From DASQZJ01 sp035638775 (lineage in GTDB: Bacteria > Pseudomonadota > Gammaproteobacteria > UBA5335 > SLRW01), in the NCBI GenBank assembly GCA_035638775.1, contig DASQZJ010000056.1, positions 1 through 57,465 on the forward strand: DNA of 57,465 nucleotides, read 5' to 3'. Every line of letters starts with the position of its first letter. Position 1 is the first letter of the stretch. A program made the position numbers and the translations under genes. The notes under the pieces were generated by a model. The model ran no database searches. It saw only the letters and a list, made by a program, of their open reading frames with translations, and was not told where the DNA came from. Below are positions 8,374 to 18,934 of the stretch, piece after piece.

Positions 8374-8802
8374 ATGCCCGTGGAACGCACCCTCTCGATC
8401 GTCAAGCCCGATGCCGTGGCGAAGAATCTCATCGGCGAGATCTACAGCCGTTTCGAGAAGGGCGGGCTGCGCGTCGTGGCCGCCAGGATGATGCAGCTGA
8501 CGCGCTCCCAGGCCGAAGCGTTCTACGACGTCCACCGCGAGCGTCCGTTCTTCCACGACCTGGTCGCGTTCATGACGTCCGGGCCGGTCATGGTGCAGAT
8601 GCTCGAGGGCGAGAACGCCATCGCGCGGAACCGGGAGCTGATGGGGGCGACTAACCCGAAGGAGGCCGCCGCGGGCACGATCCGGGCGGATTTCGCGGAG
8701 TCGATCGACGCCAACGCGGTGCACGGCTCCGACGCCCCCGAAACGGCTTCCCGGGAGATCGCGTTCTTCTTCGCGGAGACCGATGTCTGCCCCCGGGGGT
8801 GA
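8374..8802 (+). CDS. ndk: Nucleoside diphosphate kinase
   Basis: Transfers the gamma phosphate from ATP to NDPs by a phospho-histidine intermediate. It has 142 residues, the normal length. N-terminal ERTLSIVKPDAV, the RERPFF loop, MGATNPKEA and the catalytic-histidine segment NAVHGSDAPETASREI are all present. It is followed 21 bases later by rlmN, as in Pseudomonas and E. coli. Confidence 0.98.
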   Translation: MPVERTLSIVKPDAVAKNLIGEIYSRFEKGGLRVVAARMMQLTRSQAEAFYDVHRERPFFHDLVAFMTSGPVMVQMLEGENAIARNRELMGATNPKEAAAGTIRADFAESIDANAVHGSDAPETASREIAFFFAETDVCPRG

Positions 8803-8823
8803 GCCCCGGAGCGGGAGCGCCGA

Positions 8824-9927
8824 ATGAGCAGCGTGGAGCCGATCAATCTGCTGGGCCTGGATCGGGACGGGCTGGCCGAGTTCTTCCGGGGGCTGGGCGA
8901 GCAGCCGTTCCGGTCCCAGCAGGTGATGCAGTGGATCCACCAGCACGGGGTGGCGGATTTCGAGGCCATGACCAACCTGGGCAAGGCCCTGCGGGCACGC
9001 CTGGGCGAGACCGCCGAGGTTCGGCCGCCGCAGGTCCTGGCCGAGCGGGAGGCTGCGGACGGCACGCGCAAGTGGCTGCTGCGCATGGACGGCGGCAACG
9101 CGGTCGAGACCGTGTTCATACCGGAGGCCGGCCGGGGCACCCTGTGCGTCTCGTCCCAGGTCGGATGCAGCCTGGATTGCGCCTTCTGTGCGACCGGTGC
9201 CCAGGGTTTCAACCGCAACCTGTCCGCGGCAGAGATCCTGGGACAGGTCTGGGTGGCGAACCGGGCCCTGGGCTTCCGGCCGCGCGACCGGCGCGGGATC
9301 ACGAACGTCGTGCTCATGGGCATGGGCGAGCCCCTGCACAACTTCCGCGCGGTGGTCCCGGCCATGCGCGTGCTGCTGGATGACCTGGGTTACGGTCTTT
9401 CCCGGCGGCGGGTGACGCTGTCCACGTCCGGCGTGGTGCCCAAGATCGACCAGCTCCGCGAGACCTGCGACGTGGCACTGGCGGTTTCGCTGCATGCGCC
9501 CGATGACGCGTTGCGGGACCGCCTCGTGCCGATCAACCGCAAGTACCCGCTGGCGGAGCTGCTGGCGGCCTGCCGGCGTTACGTGCGGGGCCGCGGCAGC
9601 AAGACCAGCATCACCTTCGAGTACGTGATGCTGGACGGGGTCAACGACTCTCCGGAGCACGCGCGGGCGCTGGTGCGCCGTCTGCAGGGGATCCCGGCGA
9701 AGGTCAACCTGATCCCGTTCAACCCTTTCCCGGGCTCCACGTTCCGCCGGTCCCCGGACGCGGCGATCCAGCGCTTCAGCGAGATCCTGCACCACAAGGG
9801 CGTGCGCACCACGGTGCGCCGGCCCCGCGGGGACGATATCGAGGCGGCGTGCGGCCAGCTGGCGGGCCGGTTCGAGGACCGTACGCGCCGGCGGGGCCGC
9901 CAGTTCCCGGAGGTGCAGCACGCATGA
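8824..9927 (+). CDS. rlmN: Dual-specificity 23S rRNA/tRNA adenine-C2 methyltransferase RlmN
   Basis: Radical-SAM enzyme methylating C2 of A2503 in 23S rRNA and A37 of some tRNAs. It has 367 residues. The [4Fe-4S] ligands are the CSLDCAFC motif at Cys115, Cys119 and Cys122, with the GMGEPLHN segment and the C-terminal catalytic cysteine in GDDIEAACGQL. As an Fe-S enzyme it depends on cluster assembly, so its placement beside the reduced isc locus is notable but also the ancestral order. Its stop overlaps the pilW start (ATGA). Confidence 0.98.
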   Translation: MSSVEPINLLGLDRDGLAEFFRGLGEQPFRSQQVMQWIHQHGVADFEAMTNLGKALRARLGETAEVRPPQVLAEREAADGTRKWLLRMDGGNAVETVFIPEAGRGTLCVSSQVGCSLDCAFCATGAQGFNRNLSAAEILGQVWVANRALGFRPRDRRGITNVVLMGMGEPLHNFRAVVPAMRVLLDDLGYGLSRRRVTLSTSGVVPKIDQLRETCDVALAVSLHAPDDALRDRLVPINRKYPLAELLAACRRYVRGRGSKTSITFEYVMLDGVNDSPEHARALVRRLQGIPAKVNLIPFNPFPGSTFRRSPDAAIQRFSEILHHKGVRTTVRRPRGDDIEAACGQLAGRFEDRTRRRGRQFPEVQHA

Positions 9928-10679
9928 ACCGTCGCGCCGCCCTGCGCCTTGGCGCCTTCCTGGTCGTGCTGGCACTGGCCGGATGCGCCACGCAGGGCAA
10001 CACGCCGTTTCCGGAATCGGTCAAGCAGGCGGCGCGCCTGAATACCCAGCTGGGCATCGGCTACATGCAGCAGGAACAGTACGAGCTTGCCAAGCAGAAG
10101 CTGATGCGCGCGCTCAGCCAGGCGGACCTGCCGGAGACCCACGTTGCCCTGGCGGAGCTGTATCGGCGCATGGATCGCGACAAGCTGGCGGAGAAGCAGT
10201 TCCGCAAGGCGCTGGACCTGGCCCCGGACCGGCCCGAGACCCATAACAACTACGGGGTGTTCCTGTGTGACCAGGGACGTTACAAGGATGCCGTGTCACA
10301 GTTCATGCAGGCGGTGAACAATCCCGCTTACTCGACGCCGGCCTACGCTTATACCAACGCGGGGCTGTGCGTGCAGCGCAAGGGCGACAGCCGACAGGCC
10401 GGGAAGTACTTCCGCCAGGCACTGCAGGTGAATCCGCGCTTCGGACAGGCGCTATACCAGATGGCGGCCCTGAGCTACAGGAAGGGCAAGTACATGAATG
10501 CGCGCGCGTTCCTGGAGCGCTATGCCCAGGTCGCCCCGCCGACGCCCGACAGCCTGTGGCTGGCCGTTCGCACGGAACGGAAGCTGGGGAACAAGCAGGC
10601 CGCAGCGAAGTACGCGCAGAAGCTGCGCAAGCAGTTCCCGGACTCGGATCAGGCGAACAAGCTGAACCCGTCCAGGTGA
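9924..10679 (+). CDS. pilW: Type IV pilus biogenesis/stability lipoprotein PilW (PilF)
   Basis: Outer-membrane lipoprotein with TPR repeats that assists PilQ secretin multimerisation. ATG 9924 gives a lipoprotein signal with lipobox LAGC and Cys21. The TPR helices follow from about residue 40 (LNTQLGIGYMQQEQYELAKQ) through NNYGVFLCDQGRYKDA and repeated units to about 240. The 251-residue length fits the family. The start overlaps rlmN by 4 bases, so translational coupling is likely. Identification rests on repeats plus conserved gene order. Confidence 0.92.
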   Translation: MNRRAALRLGAFLVVLALAGCATQGNTPFPESVKQAARLNTQLGIGYMQQEQYELAKQKLMRALSQADLPETHVALAELYRRMDRDKLAEKQFRKALDLAPDRPETHNNYGVFLCDQGRYKDAVSQFMQAVNNPAYSTPAYAYTNAGLCVQRKGDSRQAGKYFRQALQVNPRFGQALYQMAALSYRKGKYMNARAFLERYAQVAPPTPDSLWLAVRTERKLGNKQAAAKYAQKLRKQFPDSDQANKLNPSR

Positions 10680-10711
10680 ATGCTGCGCCGCCCCGGCACG
10701 GGGACAGGGTG

Positions 10712-11779
10712 ATGAGCGAAGATACGCGCGAGGACAGGTCCGAAACGCCACGGCTCGAAACCCCGGAAAGCCCGGGGCAGCGGCTGCAACGGGCACGCGA
10801 GACCGCGGGCCTGGAGGTGGCGCGCGTGGCCACCGAGCTGCGCCTGGATGCACGCGCCATCGAGGCCCTCGAGCAGGACCGCTACGATCGGCTGCCGCCG
10901 CCGATCTTCGTGCGGGGATACCTGCGTGCCTACGGCGAGCTGCTCGATCTCCCGGTGGACGAGCTGCTGGAGGCGCATGCCCGGCTGCAGCCGGAAGAGG
11001 AAAAGCCGCTGGTCGCGGGCGAGCCGGTCGAGCGCGGACCGGGCAACGGGCGCATGGGTCTGCGCGTGATCGTGCTGGTGCTGTTGCTGCTCGCCGTCAT
11101 CGGGGCCGTGGTCTGGTGGTTCGGCAGCTCGCCGGGGCACACCATGCTCGCCCCGGCCAAGTCCGGAGGCAGCGCCTCCGGGGCGAAGCATGCCGGCGAC
11201 AGCGGGACGGATCCGGGGGCGGCGAAGGCGGCGGTCGCCCGCAAGATGACCGTGCGGCACCTGGCGGCACCGGCACCGGCGGCGGACAATACTGCCGGCA
11301 CGCCCGAGGCCGTGCCCGCGGCGGCAGCCGGGCCGCAGCATCCAGTCGCCGGCGCGGAGGAACAGCCCGGGGATGCGGCGCCGAACGCAGGGCAGGGCGC
11401 GGCGCAACCCGCGACGGTCCCGGGCGGGACGCGGACACGGGCCGCGCCGCAGTCGGGGGCCGCGAAGTCCGACGGTCCGCCTGCCGCGGAGCGGGGCGCG
11501 ATGGACAGCCGGGAGGCGATCCCGCCCTCGCGACGGGTTCAGCTGGCGCTCACGTTCCGGCAGAAGTCCTGGGTCGAGGTGCACGACGCGCGCCGGAAGC
11601 GGCTGCTCTATACGCTGGTTCAGGCGGGCCAGCGGCGCACGCTGGTGGCGGAGGCCCCGGTGCACGTGTTTCTCGGCAACGCGCCGGGGGTCAGGGTGAC
11701 GGTCAACGGACAGCGTTATCCGACCGACTCCCATACCCGCCCGAACAACACCGCGCGCTTCGTACTGAAGACGCAGTAG
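10712..11779 (+). CDS. rodZ: Cytoskeletal protein RodZ
   Basis: Bitopic membrane protein that binds MreB and helps maintain rod shape. The N-terminal HTH_25 domain is at about residues 20-85, with the typical LPPPIFVRGYLRAYGELL. A single membrane helix lies at about 116-137. A long Ala/Pro/Gly-rich periplasmic linker (about 140-265) is followed by the DUF4115 C-terminal domain (SWVEVHDARRKRLLYTLVQAG). It has 355 residues from ATG 10712. ispG, normally next, is missing; hisS follows instead. Confidence 0.94.
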   Translation: MSEDTREDRSETPRLETPESPGQRLQRARETAGLEVARVATELRLDARAIEALEQDRYDRLPPPIFVRGYLRAYGELLDLPVDELLEAHARLQPEEEKPLVAGEPVERGPGNGRMGLRVIVLVLLLLAVIGAVVWWFGSSPGHTMLAPAKSGGSASGAKHAGDSGTDPGAAKAAVARKMTVRHLAAPAPAADNTAGTPEAVPAAAAGPQHPVAGAEEQPGDAAPNAGQGAAQPATVPGGTRTRAAPQSGAAKSDGPPAAERGAMDSREAIPPSRRVQLALTFRQKSWVEVHDARRKRLLYTLVQAGQRRTLVAEAPVHVFLGNAPGVRVTVNGQRYPTDSHTRPNNTARFVLKTQ

Positions 11780-11950
11780 GGTCGCAGGCGGCGCGTATAC
11801 CGGGGATCTGCCGGACCTTCGGGCGCTTGCGCGCGGCGGTCCCGGCGCCGTGCCCCCGGGAAATCCATGCTGCCGCGCCCCGGTGTCGGAGCGGCAGCCC
11901 GGCGGGCCCTGGCCGGCCACCACAGTGAAAACCGAGGACGGGATCCCGAA

Positions 11951-13252
<1,302 letters not shown>

Positions 13253-13267
13253 GTCGGGGGAGAACGC

Positions 13268-13894
13268 GTGGCGGAGTACGAGACCGAGGAAGAACGGGCG
13301 GAAGCCGTCAAGGCGTGGCTGCGCCGCAACGGCGGGCCGATCCTGGCAGGCATCGTCCTGGGTCTGGCGCTGCTGTTCGGCTGGCGCTGGTACCAGGGAC
13401 ATCGGCAGCACCAGGCCGAGCAGGCCTCCGTGCGCTACGAGCAGCTGCAGAACGATCTGCAGAACGGCAAGCTGAGCCAGGCACGGCATCTCGGTGAAAT
13501 GCTCACCTCGAACTACGGCGGCACGCCGTACGCTTCGCTCGGGGCCCTGGCCGTGGCGAAGGCGGATGTCGACAGCGGCAATCTCACGGGTGCCGAGAGC
13601 GAGTTGCGCTGGGTGCTCAAGAACGGCAGCCCGAAGGCGCTGATCCCGGTGGCGAACATGCGCCTCGCCCGGGTCCTGATGGCCGACAAGAAGTACGAAA
13701 GCGCGCTCAAGCTGGTCGGCAAGGCACCCTCCAAGGCGTACCGGCCGCTGTTCGCGGAAATCCGCGGAGATATCGAGGCGGCCGCGGGACACGACCGGCG
13801 GGCGCGCAAGGACTATCAACAGGCCCTGCAGGCGGGCAACGACGATCCGCTCCTGCAGATGAAACTGAACGACCTGGGCGGGGCCGGCTCGTGA
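13268..13894 (+). CDS. YfgM-type ancillary SecYEG translocon subunit
   Basis: Single-pass inner-membrane protein with a periplasmic TPR-like domain (TPR_21 family). In E. coli YfgM interacts with SecYEG and PpiD. It has 208 residues from a GTG start. The YETEEERAEAVKAWLRRNGG leader is typical, with one membrane helix at about 23-42 and helical repeats beyond. It lies between hisS and bamB as in many gammaproteobacteria, and its stop overlaps the bamB start region. Confidence 0.92.
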   Translation: MAEYETEEERAEAVKAWLRRNGGPILAGIVLGLALLFGWRWYQGHRQHQAEQASVRYEQLQNDLQNGKLSQARHLGEMLTSNYGGTPYASLGALAVAKADVDSGNLTGAESELRWVLKNGSPKALIPVANMRLARVLMADKKYESALKLVGKAPSKAYRPLFAEIRGDIEAAAGHDRRARKDYQQALQAGNDDPLLQMKLNDLGGAGS

Positions 13895-15042
13895 TGCGCA
13901 AAAGCCTCTGGATCCTGGCGGCAGTCGCCGCCGGCGCGACTCTTCTTGCGGGCTGCAGCGGCGAGAAGGTGACCCCGCCGATGCCGCTGACGAAGATCAG
14001 CAAGCCCATCCGGATCAAGTCCGTCTGGCGCCACCATCTCGGCAGCGGTGCCGGGAAGCTGGACCTCAACCTGGTGGTCGCCGCCGACCAGGGCAACGTG
14101 TATGCGTCGACCGCCAACGGCGACGTGTACGCGTTCGACGGAAAGACCGGGAAACGCGCCTGGGAGACGCGGACGGGGCACCACGTGGACGCCGGCCCCG
14201 GGGTCGGCGGCGGGCTGGTGCTGATGGGGGCCGCGGACGGTACGGTGCTGGCGCTGGACGAGAAGGACGGCAGGAAGCGCTGGTCGATCCGGCTCGGGAG
14301 CTCGGTCCTCGCGGTGCCGGAAGCCTCCAAGGGGGTCGTGGTGGTGCGTACCGTGGACGGGCACGTGTACGGGCTGGACGCCTCCGACGGCAGTCAGCTG
14401 TGGTCGTACAGCAGCGATGAGCCGTCCCTGACGCTGCGGGGCCAGAGTGCGCCGCTGATCGCGGGCGACCAGGTCGTGGTCGGCTTCGACAACGGCAAGC
14501 TGGCGGCGCTGAGTCTGTACGACGGCACGGCCCAGTGGGAACGCGTGGTCGCGGCGCCCAACGGCAGCTCCGAGATCGCGCGCCTGGTCGACATCGATGC
14601 CGATCCCGTCCGGGCCGGGGACAACGTGTACGCGGTCGCCTATCACGGGCGCGCGGTGGAGGTCGCGCTGGACAGCGGGTCGATTCTCTGGTCGACCTCC
14701 ATGTCGGCCACCGCCGGCATGGCCGCGGGTCCGCAGAACCTGTACGTCACCACGGCGGACTCGGCCGTGGTCGCGCTGGACCGGACCACCGGGGCGTCGG
14801 TCTGGTCGCAGAATGCGATGCTGCGGCGTTCCCTGACCGGGCCGGCGGTGGTGGGCGACTACGTCGTCGTGGGCGATTACCAGGGATACGTGCAGTGGCT
14901 CTCGCGCAAGGACGGCGCGATCCTTGGGCGGGTCCAGGTCGACTCGGACGGGATCGAGGCCTCCCCGGTGGCGGTCGGCAAGCGCGTGTACGTGTACAGC
15001 CGCGGCGGGGAGCTGGCCTGCCTCGAGAAGGCGGAGCAGTAG
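13894..15042 (+). CDS. bamB: Outer membrane assembly lipoprotein BamB
   Basis: Eight-bladed PQQ-type propeller lipoprotein of the BAM complex that inserts beta-barrel proteins in the outer membrane. A lipoprotein signal ends in LLAGC at Cys21. Successive blades show VYAFDGKTGKRAWE, VLALDEKDGRKRWS, VYGLDASDGSQLWS and VVALDRTTGASVW. It has 382 residues from ATG 13894; GTG 13891 just upstream is also possible. It overlaps the yfgM stop by one base, so coupling is likely. Confidence 0.96.
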   Translation: MRKSLWILAAVAAGATLLAGCSGEKVTPPMPLTKISKPIRIKSVWRHHLGSGAGKLDLNLVVAADQGNVYASTANGDVYAFDGKTGKRAWETRTGHHVDAGPGVGGGLVLMGAADGTVLALDEKDGRKRWSIRLGSSVLAVPEASKGVVVVRTVDGHVYGLDASDGSQLWSYSSDEPSLTLRGQSAPLIAGDQVVVGFDNGKLAALSLYDGTAQWERVVAAPNGSSEIARLVDIDADPVRAGDNVYAVAYHGRAVEVALDSGSILWSTSMSATAGMAAGPQNLYVTTADSAVVALDRTTGASVWSQNAMLRRSLTGPAVVGDYVVVGDYQGYVQWLSRKDGAILGRVQVDSDGIEASPVAVGKRVYVYSRGGELACLEKAEQ

Positions 15043-15072
15043 GGGCGGCCGTGCCCCGGGGGTGAGCGTGCC

Positions 15073-16470
15073 ATGCTGCCGGTGATCGCACTGATCGGCC
15101 GTCCCAACGTCGGCAAGTCCACCCTGTTCAACTACCTGACCCGCAGCCGCGACGCCCTGGTGGCCGACTACCCGGGCCTGACGCGGGACCGCCAGTACGG
15201 CTTCGGCAGGATCGGGACGCGCCCCTGCGTGGTGGTCGACACCGGCGGCATCGGGACCGGTGAGGAGGGGGTGGCCGCCGCGATGCGTCGCCAGACCATG
15301 CTGGCCATGGAAGAGGCGGACTGCGTGTTGCTGCTGGTGGATGCGCGCACCGGGGTCACGGCCGCGGACGAGGAAATCGTGGCGACGGTACGCCGGGGCG
15401 GCAAGCCGGCCCGGCTGGTGGTCAACAAGGCCGAAGGCCTGGACGAAAGCGTGGCTGCCGCGGAGTATTTCGCCCTCGGGCTGGGCCGGCCCTGGCCGAT
15501 ATCGGCCGCGCACGGACAGGGGGTCGCCCGGTTGATGGAGGACGTGCTGGAGGTCCTCCCTGCGGACACGGCGCCCGGGACCGGCGCTGAGGCCGATGAT
15601 CGGGTCCGGATGGCGGTGGTGGGGCGACCGAACGTGGGCAAGTCGACCCTGGTCAACCGCATCCTCGGCGAGGAGCGGGTGGTGACATTCGACGTCGCCG
15701 GGACCACGCGCGACGCGGTGGAGATCCCGTTCGAGCGGGACGGCCGCGCGTGGGCCCTGATCGACACCGCCGGCATCCGCCGCCGCGCCCGGGTCCGCGA
15801 GGCGATCGAGAAGTTCAGCGTGGTCAAGACCCTGCAGGCCATCGAGCGGGCACACGTGGTGGTGCTGCTGGTGGACGCCCGCGAGGGCGTGAGCGAGCAG
15901 GACGCGTCGATCGCGGGCCTGGCGCTGGATCGCGGGCGCGCGATGGTGCTGGCGGTGAACAAGTGGGACGGGCTGGCGCCCGACCAGCGTGACACGGTGC
16001 GCCGGCAGCTCGACCTCAAGCTGACCTTCCTGGACTTCGTCCCGGTGCACTTCATCTCCGCCCTGCACGGCAGCGGAGTGGGCGAGCTGTTCGATTCGGT
16101 CGCGGCGGTCCACGCGGCGGCCATGCGCGAGCTGCCCACCGCGCAGCTCACCCGGGTGCTGGAGGATGCGGTCGCCGGCCACCAGCCGCCGCTGGTGCGC
16201 GGGCGCCGCATCAAGCTGCGCTATGCCCACCAGGGCGGGCGCAATCCCCCCGTGATCGTGATCCATGGCAACCAGACGGCACGTGTGCCCGCGGCCTATC
16301 GTCGCTACCTGGCAAATGCCTTTCGCAAGGCCTTCGAACTTGCCGGGACGCCCGTGCAGATCGAGTTCCGCACCGGTGAGAATCCGTATGCCGGTCGCCC
16401 GTCCGGCAAGCCGACACGGCGCCAGGCACGGCGGCGCCAGCGCGTGATCCGGCACGACCGTCGCAAGTGA
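15073..16470 (+). CDS. der: Ribosome-associated GTPase Der (EngA)
   Basis: Tandem-GTPase factor required for 50S subunit maturation. Two G domains each show GRPNVGKST (from residue 9 and about 180), with DTGG/DTAG G3 motifs and NKAE/NKWD G4 motifs. The KH-like C-terminal domain ends in a basic tail. The 465-residue length is normal. It closes the rlmN-to-der block and is convergent with the M23 peptidase gene (21-base gap). Confidence 0.98.
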   Translation: MLPVIALIGRPNVGKSTLFNYLTRSRDALVADYPGLTRDRQYGFGRIGTRPCVVVDTGGIGTGEEGVAAAMRRQTMLAMEEADCVLLLVDARTGVTAADEEIVATVRRGGKPARLVVNKAEGLDESVAAAEYFALGLGRPWPISAAHGQGVARLMEDVLEVLPADTAPGTGAEADDRVRMAVVGRPNVGKSTLVNRILGEERVVTFDVAGTTRDAVEIPFERDGRAWALIDTAGIRRRARVREAIEKFSVVKTLQAIERAHVVVLLVDAREGVSEQDASIAGLALDRGRAMVLAVNKWDGLAPDQRDTVRRQLDLKLTFLDFVPVHFISALHGSGVGELFDSVAAVHAAAMRELPTAQLTRVLEDAVAGHQPPLVRGRRIKLRYAHQGGRNPPVIVIHGNQTARVPAAYRRYLANAFRKAFELAGTPVQIEFRTGENPYAGRPSGKPTRRQARRRQRVIRHDRRK

Positions 16471-16491
16471 GCCCGCCCCGGCCGGCGCTCG

Positions 16492-17376
16492 TCACGGTGC
16501 ACGCTGGCCGGTCCCGCGCGCCCGACCCTGGCTGCGTGGACGCACCGGGCCGGTCAGGAACAGCTTCGGGTCGACCATGGTGCCGTTGAGGGCGATCCCC
16601 CAGTGGAGGTGCGGCCCGGTGGCGAGTCCCGTGGCGCCGATCCGGCCGATGCGCGTGCCGGCGGTCACGTGCTGCCCGCGCTTGACGGCGATGCTGCTCA
16701 GGTGCAGGTACAGGCTCATCAGGCCGTCCCCGTGATCGATCACGACGGTGTTGCCGTCGTAGAAGTAGTCGTGCCCGACCAGGGCGACCGTGCCCGCGGC
16801 GGGGGCCGCGACCGGGGTGCCGCGGGGCGCCGCGATGTCGAGCCCGCCGTGCGGTGCGCGCGGCTGGCCGTTGATCACGCGGCGCAGGCCGAACCCGCTC
16901 GATACGATGCCGTGGACCGGGGGGCGGAAGCCGAACGCGGGCGTCGCGCTGCGCCACTGGTTCAGGACCCGGTGCACGCGCCGGTGCTGGCGATCGATGG
17001 CCCGCACCTGGGACGGATCCGGGTCGGCCAGCTTCGGCGCGACCCGGATCTTCTGCGTCGCGTAGTGAGCCGGCTTGACGGAGAAGGTCACGGGGTGAGC
17101 ATCATCGCCGCGCGGGCGCACGGAAAGCCGGTGGCGCCCGGGCTGCAGCGACAGCGGCAATCCGACCAGCGCATACCACTTGCCGCCGCGTTGCAGTGTC
17201 AGGACCCGGTGCCCGCGGAAGCGGACCCGGCCGTGCCCGGCGTAGCCGCTGCCGGCGAGCGGCACCCGGATCACGCCGCCCGGCACCGGATCGGTGTGCG
17301 GCAGGGTCCCGGCCGCGAGCGCGGGGGCCGCCGCGACGAGGCAGCCGATCGCGAGCCATGCGGCGGCACGGCTCAT
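16492..17376 (-). CDS. M23-family (LytM) peptidoglycan endopeptidase, exported
   Basis: Predicted periplasmic zinc peptidase. ATG 17376 starts a 294-residue protein with a signal peptide (MSRAAAWLAIGCLVAAAPALA). A beta-rich N-terminal region (about 25-140) follows, then the M23 domain with zinc/catalytic segments HGGLDIAAPRGTPV and HLHWGI. All visible metal ligands are kept, so it is probably active rather than an EnvC-like activator. Its start overlaps the xseA stop by 4 bases, implying co-transcription with xseA. Confidence 0.92.
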   Translation of the reverse strand: MSRAAAWLAIGCLVAAAPALAAGTLPHTDPVPGGVIRVPLAGSGYAGHGRVRFRGHRVLTLQRGGKWYALVGLPLSLQPGRHRLSVRPRGDDAHPVTFSVKPAHYATQKIRVAPKLADPDPSQVRAIDRQHRRVHRVLNQWRSATPAFGFRPPVHGIVSSGFGLRRVINGQPRAPHGGLDIAAPRGTPVAAPAAGTVALVGHDYFYDGNTVVIDHGDGLMSLYLHLSSIAVKRGQHVTAGTRIGRIGATGLATGPHLHWGIALNGTMVDPKLFLTGPVRPRSQGRARGTGQRAP

Positions 17377-18767
17377 CCGTCTTCCCCGCTGTCCGGGTGG
17401 CTCTCGCGCACCTCGCACAGCAGCTCGCCGCGGGCGAGGCGCACCGAAACCGCATCGCCCGCCGCCGCCATGTCCGCCCGGCGCAGCACGGTGCCGTCGG
17501 GGATCCGGCGCGCGACGGCGTAGCCGCGTTCCAGGGTGGCCAGCGGACTGACCGTGTGCAGCGCCCGCGAGGCCTGTTCCAGTTGCTGCCGCTGCCGGTC
17601 GAGGCGCGTCCCCTGGGCGCGCGCGAGGCGCGCGGCGAGATGTTCGAGCCGTTGCCGCAGCCCGTCCAGGCGATACCCGGGTGTGCGTGCCCGCAGCCGG
17701 GCACGCAACGTCTGCAGCCGGCCGCGCCGGGTCTCGACGGCGAGCACGGCCGCGCGCCGAAGGCGCTGCTCGAGCTCGTCGAGGCGCTGCATGCGCTCGC
17801 CGAGACGGCGTCCCGGATGACACTGGTCCAGGCGCCGTGTCACGCTGCGCAGGTGGTCGCGGCTCCGCTGCAGCCGCAGCTGCTGGGCCCGCTGCAGTCG
17901 CTGCGCGAGCCGCTGGAACCCCTGGACGAGCTCGGCAGCGTCGGGCGCGACGAGCTCGGCGGCGGCCGAAGGTGTCGGTGCGCGCCGGTCGGCGACGAAG
18001 TCCGCGATGCTGAAATCGACCTCGTGGCCGACGCCGCTGACGACGGGGACGGGACAGGCGGCGATGGCCCGTGCCACGCCTTCGTCGTTGAAGGCCCACA
18101 GGTCCTCCAGCGAGCCGCCGCCACGGGTGACGATCAGCACGTCGCACTCGGCCCGCTCGCCGGCGGTGCGTATCGCCCGCAGGATCTGGCCCGGCGCCTG
18201 CTCGCCCTGCACCTGTACCGGATAGACGATCACCTCTGCCGGGGGATAGCGTCGCCGGAGCACGTGCAGGACATCCCGGATGGCCGCACCGGACGGCGAG
18301 GTCACCACGCCGATGCACCGCGGAAAGGCCGGCAGGGGGCGCTTGCGCTCGGCGGCGAACAGGCCCTCGGCCTGCAGCCTGGCCTTCAGCGCCTCGAACT
18401 GCTGCCGCAGCGCGCCTTCGCCCGAGGGCTCCATGTGCTCGACGACGAACTGGTATTCGCCGCGTGGCTCGTACAGGTTCACACGCCCCCGCACCAGCAC
18501 TTTGAGCCCTTCCTCCGGGCGGAAGCGCAGGAGCATGTTGCGCTGGCGGAACATGGCGCAGCGCACTGCGGCACGTTCGTCCTTCAGCGAGAAGTACCAG
18601 TGTCCGGAGGACGGCCGCTTGAGGTTGGACAGCTCCCCCTCGACCCAGAGGGCAGGAAAACCGTGATCCAGCAGGTCGCGCACCTCGCGGTTGAGCTGCG
18701 AGACGGAGTACACCAGCGCCCGCCCGGCGGGCGCTGCGGAAGCCTGGTCGGGGCGCGCGGTCGCCAT
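17373..18767 (-). CDS. xseA: Exodeoxyribonuclease VII large subunit
   Basis: Large subunit of ExoVII, which degrades single-stranded DNA. An N-terminal OB-fold (about 20-110, VEGELSNLKRPSSGHWYFSLKD) is followed by the catalytic domain with GVVTSPSGAAIRD, TRGGGSLEDLW and SGVGHEVDFSIADFVAD. A long arginine/leucine-rich coiled coil runs through the C-terminal half. ATG 18767 (MATARPDQ) is favoured; in-frame ATGs at 18776 and 18785 are alternatives. It is divergent from guaB, and the small subunit gene xseB is not in the window. Confidence 0.95.
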   Translation of the reverse strand: MATARPDQASAAPAGRALVYSVSQLNREVRDLLDHGFPALWVEGELSNLKRPSSGHWYFSLKDERAAVRCAMFRQRNMLLRFRPEEGLKVLVRGRVNLYEPRGEYQFVVEHMEPSGEGALRQQFEALKARLQAEGLFAAERKRPLPAFPRCIGVVTSPSGAAIRDVLHVLRRRYPPAEVIVYPVQVQGEQAPGQILRAIRTAGERAECDVLIVTRGGGSLEDLWAFNDEGVARAIAACPVPVVSGVGHEVDFSIADFVADRRAPTPSAAAELVAPDAAELVQGFQRLAQRLQRAQQLRLQRSRDHLRSVTRRLDQCHPGRRLGERMQRLDELEQRLRRAAVLAVETRRGRLQTLRARLRARTPGYRLDGLRQRLEHLAARLARAQGTRLDRQRQQLEQASRALHTVSPLATLERGYAVARRIPDGTVLRRADMAAAGDAVSVRLARGELLCEVRESHPDSGEDG

Positions 18768-18832
18768 ACGGACCATGATACCCACGCCCCGGCGGCGGGA
18801 GCCACCTCGACTCGCGCCGCCGGGGGGCGGCG

Positions 18833-18861
18833 TTTACCGGTGCCGGGCGGAGGTCTATAAT
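18833..18861 (+). promoter_or_regulatory. Sigma-70 type promoter of guaBA
   Basis: TTTACC at 18833-18838 and a perfect TATAAT at 18856-18861, separated by 17 bases and placed about 75 bases before the guaB ATG. The best promoter match among the protein genes in the window. Confidence 0.7.
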
Positions 18862-18934
18862 CGGTCGACCAAGTCAGGGAGGCCCGGGCCAGTCCGGGTT
18901 CCCGAAACAGCCGGCTCGATCGCGGGAACTCTAC

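Noticed and set aside
13816..16455. 879-residue open frame antisense to bamB and der
   Set aside because: Same reason: antisense of two certain genes, composition dominated by His, Gln, Arg and Gly.
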